A stretch of DNA of 7,675 nucleotides, taken from the NCBI GenBank assembly GCA_012798365.1, contig JAAZNH010000088.1, forward strand, positions 1 through 7,675, written 5' to 3'. This document shows, piece by piece, positions 4,146 through 7,675 of the stretch. Numbering within the stretch: position 1 is the stretch's first letter; each line of letters opens with the position of its first letter. The stretch comes from Methanomicrobiales archaeon. Lineage in GTDB: Archaea > Halobacteriota > Methanomicrobia > Methanomicrobiales > Methanospirillaceae. Both the position numbers and the translations under genes were made by a program. The notes below the pieces were generated by a model. The model ran no database searches. It was not told the DNA's origin and saw only the letters and a list, made by a program, of their open reading frames with translations.

Positions 4146-7058
4146 TCACCGGGTCATTTCCTCGATGGTTGCAAGGAAGAGGTCCGCCTCATCAGCAGTG
4201 TTGTACAGCCCGACACTGACCCGCGCTGTCCCGTCTGCAAGGCCAAGCCTGTTCATGAGCGGCATACAGCAGTGGTGGCCGGACCGGATCATGATATCAG
4301 CCATCTCGTCAAGGCGCTGGGCGATCTCGTGCGGATGCAGCCCGTCAATGGTGAACGAGATGACGCCCACGCGGTTCTCCGGCTTTTCCGGGGCATAGAC
4401 CCGGACCCCGTTGATACCGTTGAGACCCCGGATGATCCGGCTCGTGAGCATCTCCTCCTGCCGGTGGATCTTCTCCATGCCGATCCCCTGCAGGTAATCG
4501 ACCGCGACACCAAGACCAATGCCACCGGCAATATTGCCGGTCCCCGCCTCGTACCGCTGGTAGCCTTCCGTAAGCGTGTACGAATCGCCGGTCACCACCT
4601 CAATCGCACCGCCGCCAAGGAGCAGGGGTTCGATGACCGGCTCTTTCATCCAGAGGACGCCGGTCCCGGTGGGGCCGAGCATCTTGTGGCCGGAGAATGC
4701 GGCAAAGTCACAACCGAGCCGGTCGATGTCCACCGGAATGTGGGGGACGGACTGGGCCATGTCCACCATCAGGAGGGCGCCTTTTTCATGACAGATCTCT
4801 GCAATTTCCTGGATGGGGGTGACGACGCCCAGCACGTTCGATGCGTGCGAGACCGAGACGAGCCGGGTCCGGTCTGTGATCACTGCTTTGAGCGCAGCAA
4901 GGTCCAGGGAATAATCGGGAAGGATATCAACAACCGCAACATCGACCCCGCGTTTCCGGAGATTGTACCAGGGCAGGAGATTGGAGTGGTGCTCAAGGAT
5001 CGTGGTCACCACGCGGTCGCCGGGCTGGAAGGGGAACCCGTGCGCCACCATGTTGACGGACTCAGTCGTGCTCTTCGTGAATACCGTAACGCCGCCCTTT
5101 GCGCCAATAAAGCCGGCCACTTTCTCGTGGGCATGCCAGTACCGCTGGGTTGCGATCCGGGTGAGCCGGTGGATGCCCCGGCCGACATTTGCCCGGTAAT
5201 GCTGCTCGAATTCAACAACCGCCTGGATCACCGGTTCCGGTGACTGGCTGGTTGCCCCGCTGTCAAGATAGATGATGCCGGTGGCCGGCAGGGAGAAATC
5301 CTTCCGGATTGCTTCCACATCCAGCGCATCAGCCCCGCGATCGTTTGTCGCTGCTCTCATGGTCTGCCCCTCCTCTGTTTCAATAATCACCTGCGGCCCG
5401 GCGCCAGCTCCCGTATCTGGGTCGGGTCGTGATCCTGTGCCGGTTTCCGATCCGGTTCCTGTCCCGGTTCTTCCTCCGGGTGCTGCACCAATACCTGTGC
5501 CGGTTCCTGTTCCGGTGCCAGTTCCCGCCGCGATTCTCGTCCCGGTTTCCGATCCGGTTCCTGCGTTGGTCCCTGCTCCCGAACCTACACCGGTTTCTTT
5601 TCCCGTTCCCGCCCCTGATGCCCCAGGGACAGGAGGTGTATCCCGGACCGGGCCTGCCGGCCGGATCACCGGCTTCTTCACCGGTTTAATCGTGAAGTCC
5701 GGGTTGAAGGCAACGCCCTTTGTGGTGCAGAGCTCCCGCATCTTGGGCGGCAGCGCCTTCCAGCGCCAGAGCCCCCAGCTGCACCAGGCATCCGGGTAGC
5801 CTTTCTTTTCTGCCCAGTCCGCAACAAACGCGTCCCAGCGCTGTGCAAGGTCCGGGTGCGTTCGTTTGATCATCTCGTACTCGCTCTCGAGCATGGCAGG
5901 GCACAGATAGCAGCCGATCCGCTCGATCCCCCGCTCGTACAACGGGTTCATTGGCACGTCCTGCCACCAGAGGTACAGGAACACCTCAAGCGCCCGCCAG
6001 TTCCGGATAGGCGAGACATTGAGCTGGAGCGGGTTGTCCGGGTTCTGGCTCGTCTCCTCAAGGCCGGCCCGGTTCCAGGACTCGTACCAGCGGTTGCCCT
6101 GGATCGTGACACACGGGCCGGTCTTTGCAAGGAAGAGCTTGAGCGGCCGGAGTTTCTGGAACTTGCAGCACCACCGGTTGTCCTTGCCAGGAGGCCCGGC
6201 TTTTTCCACGGCCTGCCAGAAATCGCCGGCCCCGGAAATGATCTCTACGCCCTGCGACCGGACAAACTCAAGCGTCTCGGGAAATTCAAGGGTCGTATCA
6301 ATAAAGAACGCTTTTGTCACGCCGGCCTTCCGTGCAAGGTGGAGGACTGCCGTGCTGTCCTTGCCGCCCGAGAAGGAGACATTGGCTGTCGGCCGGTCGG
6401 TCATGTGATGTTTTATCGCACGCACCGCGTTGCGTTCCAGGTTCTTGAGATGGTACTTGTTCTTCGCGATCACCACGTCCCAGCCCGGGTCCTGCAGGCG
6501 CTTTGCAGCCGTAACCGTGCTGAGCTCTTTAATCTTGACGGAATTGTCCCGCACCATGCCGGTCCCGTACTTCCCGCGGAACTTTACGATCACCGGGCCG
6601 TCAGGAACCCGGGTTGTGAGCGGGACGCGTTTGCCGCCAATCCGCCCGCCCTCTTTCCTCGCATCGGACTGCGTTTCAAGATCCACGATCCCCCGCGTTG
6701 CATAGGGGAGGAGGAACGGCAGGGCTTCCGGTGCAGGCTCGAACCGGAACTTCCGCTCCACGGGATCGAACGTGAGCCACCCGAACCGCTCACCGTTCAT
6801 GATCACGAGTTCTGCCCGGTCAACGCCCCCGCTCTTGTTCAGGAGCAGAACATGTGCAACCGGCACCGGGCCAAACTGCACTTCCAGGAGATTCCGGATA
6901 AGGTCGCGATCAGCGGAGAGCGCCGGGCGGAGATCGTAGGGCTGGAGAAGCTCAATCTTCTTCCCGTCCCGGCCGCACGCACAGCTCTTGGCAATGAGCG
7001 GCACGTTGCACTCTTCGCACCAGTAGAGGACCTTTTTTACCGGGGGCTCGCGGAACAC
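4146..7058 (-). CDS. Fusion: zinc-ribbon/PUA/PAPS-reductase-type PP-loop protein with C-terminal SufS cysteine desulfurase
   Basis: Numbering is from the longest frame (GTG 7196); the preferred start is GTG 7058 (residue 47), giving 970 residues. Parts: zinc ribbon C60/C63/C72/C74; PUA-like region about 92-230; PP-loop ATP-pyrophosphatase domain about 255-490 with SFSGGKDST (274-282). C343-C344 and C428/C431 form the CC...CxxC pattern that holds [4Fe-4S] in APS reductases. A Gly/Thr linker spans 525-600. A full class II cysteine desulfurase spans 613-1016: EHHSN (735-739), D812, Q815, PLP lysine K838 in SGHK, catalytic C976 in SGHHCC, R992. The desulfurase half removes sulfur from cysteine as a persulfide; the PP-loop half may activate or receive it. 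The fusion is unusual. The longer start is doubted because it overlaps the divergent gene and reads through the promoter. No clear Shine-Dalgarno precedes GTG 7058. Final substrate unknown. Confidence 0.85.
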   Translation of the reverse strand: MFREPPVKKVLYWCEECNVPLIAKSCACGRDGKKIELLQPYDLRPALSADRDLIRNLLEVQFGPVPVAHVLLLNKSGGVDRAELVIMNGERFGWLTFDPVERKFRFEPAPEALPFLLPYATRGIVDLETQSDARKEGGRIGGKRVPLTTRVPDGPVIVKFRGKYGTGMVRDNSVKIKELSTVTAAKRLQDPGWDVVIAKNKYHLKNLERNAVRAIKHHMTDRPTANVSFSGGKDSTAVLHLARKAGVTKAFFIDTTLEFPETLEFVRSQGVEIISGAGDFWQAVEKAGPPGKDNRWCCKFQKLRPLKLFLAKTGPCVTIQGNRWYESWNRAGLEETSQNPDNPLQLNVSPIRNWRALEVFLYLWWQDVPMNPLYERGIERIGCYLCPAMLESEYEMIKRTHPDLAQRWDAFVADWAEKKGYPDAWCSWGLWRWKALPPKMRELCTTKGVAFNPDFTIKPVKKPVIRPAGPVRDTPPVPGASGAGTGKETGVGSGAGTNAGTGSETGTRIAAGTGTGTGTGTGIGAAPGGRTGTGTGSETGTGSRPDPDTGAGAGPQVIIETEEGQTMRAATNDRGADALDVEAIRKDFSLPATGIIYLDSGATSQSPEPVIQAVVEFEQHYRANVGRGIHRLTRIATQRYWHAHEKVAGFIGAKGGVTVFTKSTTESVNMVAHGFPFQPGDRVVTTILEHHSNLLPWYNLRKRGVDVAVVDILPDYSLDLAALKAVITDRTRLVSVSHASNVLGVVTPIQEIAEICHEKGALLMVDMAQSVPHIPVDIDRLGCDFAAFSGHKMLGPTGTGVLWMKEPVIEPLLLGGGAIEVVTGDSYTLTEGYQRYEAGTGNIAGGIGLGVAVDYLQGIGMEKIHRQEEMLTSRIIRGLNGINGVRVYAPEKPENRVGVISFTIDGLHPHEIAQRLDEMADIMIRSGHHCCMPLMNRLGLADGTARVSVGLYNTADEADLFLATIEEMTR
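5369..5374 (-). promoter_or_regulatory. sufS: Internal Shine-Dalgarno site before the desulfurase Met codon
   Basis: Inside the fusion frame the minus strand reads AGGAGG, then eight bases, then ATG at 5360-5358 (Met613). From this ATG the remaining 404 codons match the normal length of a free SufS. This is a better ribosome site than the one at the start of the whole frame. It either marks the old start of a separate sufS gene or is still used to make free desulfurase from the same message. Confidence 0.6.
5397..5624 (-). repeat. Low-complexity Gly/Thr-coding repeat (inter-domain linker)
   Basis: About 76 codons consist mainly of Gly, Thr, Ala and Ser, with a pure GT run at residues 558-568 (5493-5525). 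A perfect 22-bp direct repeat occurs at 5440-5461 and 5542-5563; the copies are 102 bp apart, a multiple of three, and both encode a GSETG core. Basic units are 6 bp (Gly-Thr codon pairs), so gain or loss keeps the frame. It likely forms a flexible tether between two folded enzymes and grew by slippage or recombination. Confidence 0.8.
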
Positions 7059-7130
7059 ACTCAGCTGATGGGGCGGCAGGGGAGATAATGCGTGCGATCC
7101 TGCGGATGGTTCAGAACCGGATGACGAGAG

Positions 7131-7138
7131 ATATATTA
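7131..7138. promoter_or_regulatory. Shared TATA-like element between divergent genes
   Basis: ATATATTA on the + strand reads TAATATAT on the minus strand, and it is the only AT-rich element between the two divergent genes. Rightward it predicts a start near 7160, giving a leader of about 13 bases or fewer before ATG 7174. Leftward it predicts a start near 7108, about 50 bases before GTG 7058. It may serve both genes. Confidence 0.45.
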
Positions 7139-7157
7139 TGCCACAACACCAAACCAC

Positions 7158-7173
7158 CGGGTAACGATACCCG
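7158..7173. promoter_or_regulatory. Inverted repeat abutting the kinase start codon
   Basis: CGGGTA-ACGA-TACCCG is a perfect 6-bp inverted repeat with a 4-base spacer. It ends exactly one base before ATG 7174 and covers the predicted transcription start. It could be an operator or a small hairpin limiting translation. Chance occurrence in GC-rich DNA is possible. Confidence 0.3.
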
Positions 7174-7675
7174 ATGACTGGCAACGAAACCGACACAAAC
7201 CAGCTGCCCTGCAGGATTGAGGGGTCTTACTGGCGTGTCTTAACCGAACCCAACCCCTGGGCACTCGTGCTCCTTGTCCTTGCCGGCATTGCCCTTGAAG
7301 TCGTTGTCCATTATTACCTGCAAATCCCGGTCGTGTACACGCATTTCTATTACCTGATCATTGTCATCACCGGGCTCTGGTACGGGCGCAGGGCCATCTG
7401 GCTGGCGCTCTTTTTCGGGGCGCTCCACGTCATTGTCACGGACCTGCTCACGGGCCTGATCTCGGCAGAAGCCCTGTTGCGGGCGCTGATGTTCTGCCTT
7501 GTGGCATTTGTTGTCGGCACCATTGCCGAACAGGTCCAGTGTTACCACGCCCTCCTCGACCGGCAGAACCGGGACCTGCAGGCCCTCAACACCCGTCTTG
7601 CAGCAGGCAACGAGCGCCTGTCGGAGTCCCACAAGGCCCTTGAGGTTGCCAACCGGAAACTCAACCTCCTCAACA
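7174..7675 (+). CDS. Membrane-bound sensor histidine kinase, N-terminal part (runs off the right edge)
   Basis: An open frame of 167 codons from ATG 7174 with no stop before the window ends. A short polar N terminus is followed by four hydrophobic segments at about 28-47, 57-69, 74-93 and 99-118, then a charged, heptad-like helix from about 120 to 165, probably a coiled coil carrying the signal to the catalytic part. The last residues, VANRKLNLLN, match the lead-in to the phospho-acceptor helix of methanogen kinases, which commonly continue as a KLNLLSSITRHD-type H-box; the histidine itself lies beyond the edge. The membrane block around HFYYLIIVITGLWYGRRA resembles PYFYIVPILLMAWSYPRYA in the PAS protein at 263-1315. 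No Shine-Dalgarno site is seen, so a leaderless or short-leader message is likely. Ligand and response regulator are unknown. Confidence 0.75.
   Translation, partial: MTGNETDTNQLPCRIEGSYWRVLTEPNPWALVLLVLAGIALEVVVHYYLQIPVVYTHFYYLIIVITGLWYGRRAIWLALFFGALHVIVTDLLTGLISAEALLRALMFCLVAFVVGTIAEQVQCYHALLDRQNRDLQALNTRLAAGNERLSESHKALEVANRKLNLLN

Noticed and set aside
4272..5243. 323-codon open frame on the + strand
   Set aside because: It is antisense to the desulfurase, whose PLP lysine and catalytic cysteine motifs are intact on the other strand.
5397..5624. CRISPR-like or minisatellite array
   Set aside because: Repeats are short, irregular, inside a coding frame and encode a Gly/Thr linker; there are no equal-length spacers.
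5856..7088. 410-codon open frame on the + strand
   Set aside because: It is antisense to the well-supported zinc-ribbon/PP-loop half of the fusion and has no family motif; long antisense frames are common in GC-rich DNA.
7059..7196. Forty-six extra N-terminal codons of the fusion protein (GTG 7196)
   Set aside because: They overlap the start of the divergent kinase gene, run through the TATA-like element and encode no recognisable domain; the zinc ribbon begins shortly after GTG 7058.

Overview
The window looks like chromosomal DNA of a methanogenic archaeon of the order Methanomicrobiales, probably Methanoregula-like. This is inferred from GC-rich, codon-dense genes, AT-rich TATA-type promoters, oligo-T stops, membrane-bound PAS/histidine-kinase signalling proteins of the style common in that group, and an archaeal zinc-ribbon/PUA-type PAPS-reductase-family protein. 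No ribosomal RNA, tRNA, CRISPR array or insertion sequence was seen.

Layout, left to right. Bases 1-71 (+) appear to be the last codons of a histidine-kinase-type ATPase domain. Bases 263-1315 (-) encode a four-helix membrane protein with two PAS domains and no output domain. Bases 1554-2093 (+) encode a small integral membrane protein of the 'small multi-drug export' type. Bases 2153-3982 (-) hold a tight three-gene unit, thiM-thiE-PE: hydroxyethylthiazole kinase, thiamine-phosphate synthase, and a stand-alone LigD-type 3'-phosphoesterase. thiE and PE overlap by 4 bases (ATGA). Bases 4146-7058 (-) encode a very large fusion: zinc ribbon + PUA-like region + PAPS/APS-reductase-type PP-loop domain with a CC...CxxC iron-sulfur pattern, then a low-complexity Gly/Thr linker, then a complete SufS-type cysteine desulfurase. 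From 7174 (+) a membrane histidine kinase begins and runs off the window.

The most interesting object is the desulfurase fusion. It puts a sulfur donor (PLP cysteine desulfurase) and a probable sulfur-inserting or sulfur-reducing ATP-pyrophosphatase domain on one chain, a pairing known as separate proteins in DndA/DndC and IscS/ThiI. A strong Shine-Dalgarno sequence and ATG lie at the linker-desulfurase junction, so a free 404-residue SufS may also be made from the same message. The linker DNA is repetitive and should change length without changing frame.

The thi unit has its own promoter. Its TATA-like element lies between two perfect 9-bp direct repeats, with a small inverted repeat near the expected transcription start, which suggests a protein-based operator; no TPP riboswitch was found. 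The fusion gene and the right-hand kinase diverge from a short intergenic region with one TATA-like element readable in both directions.
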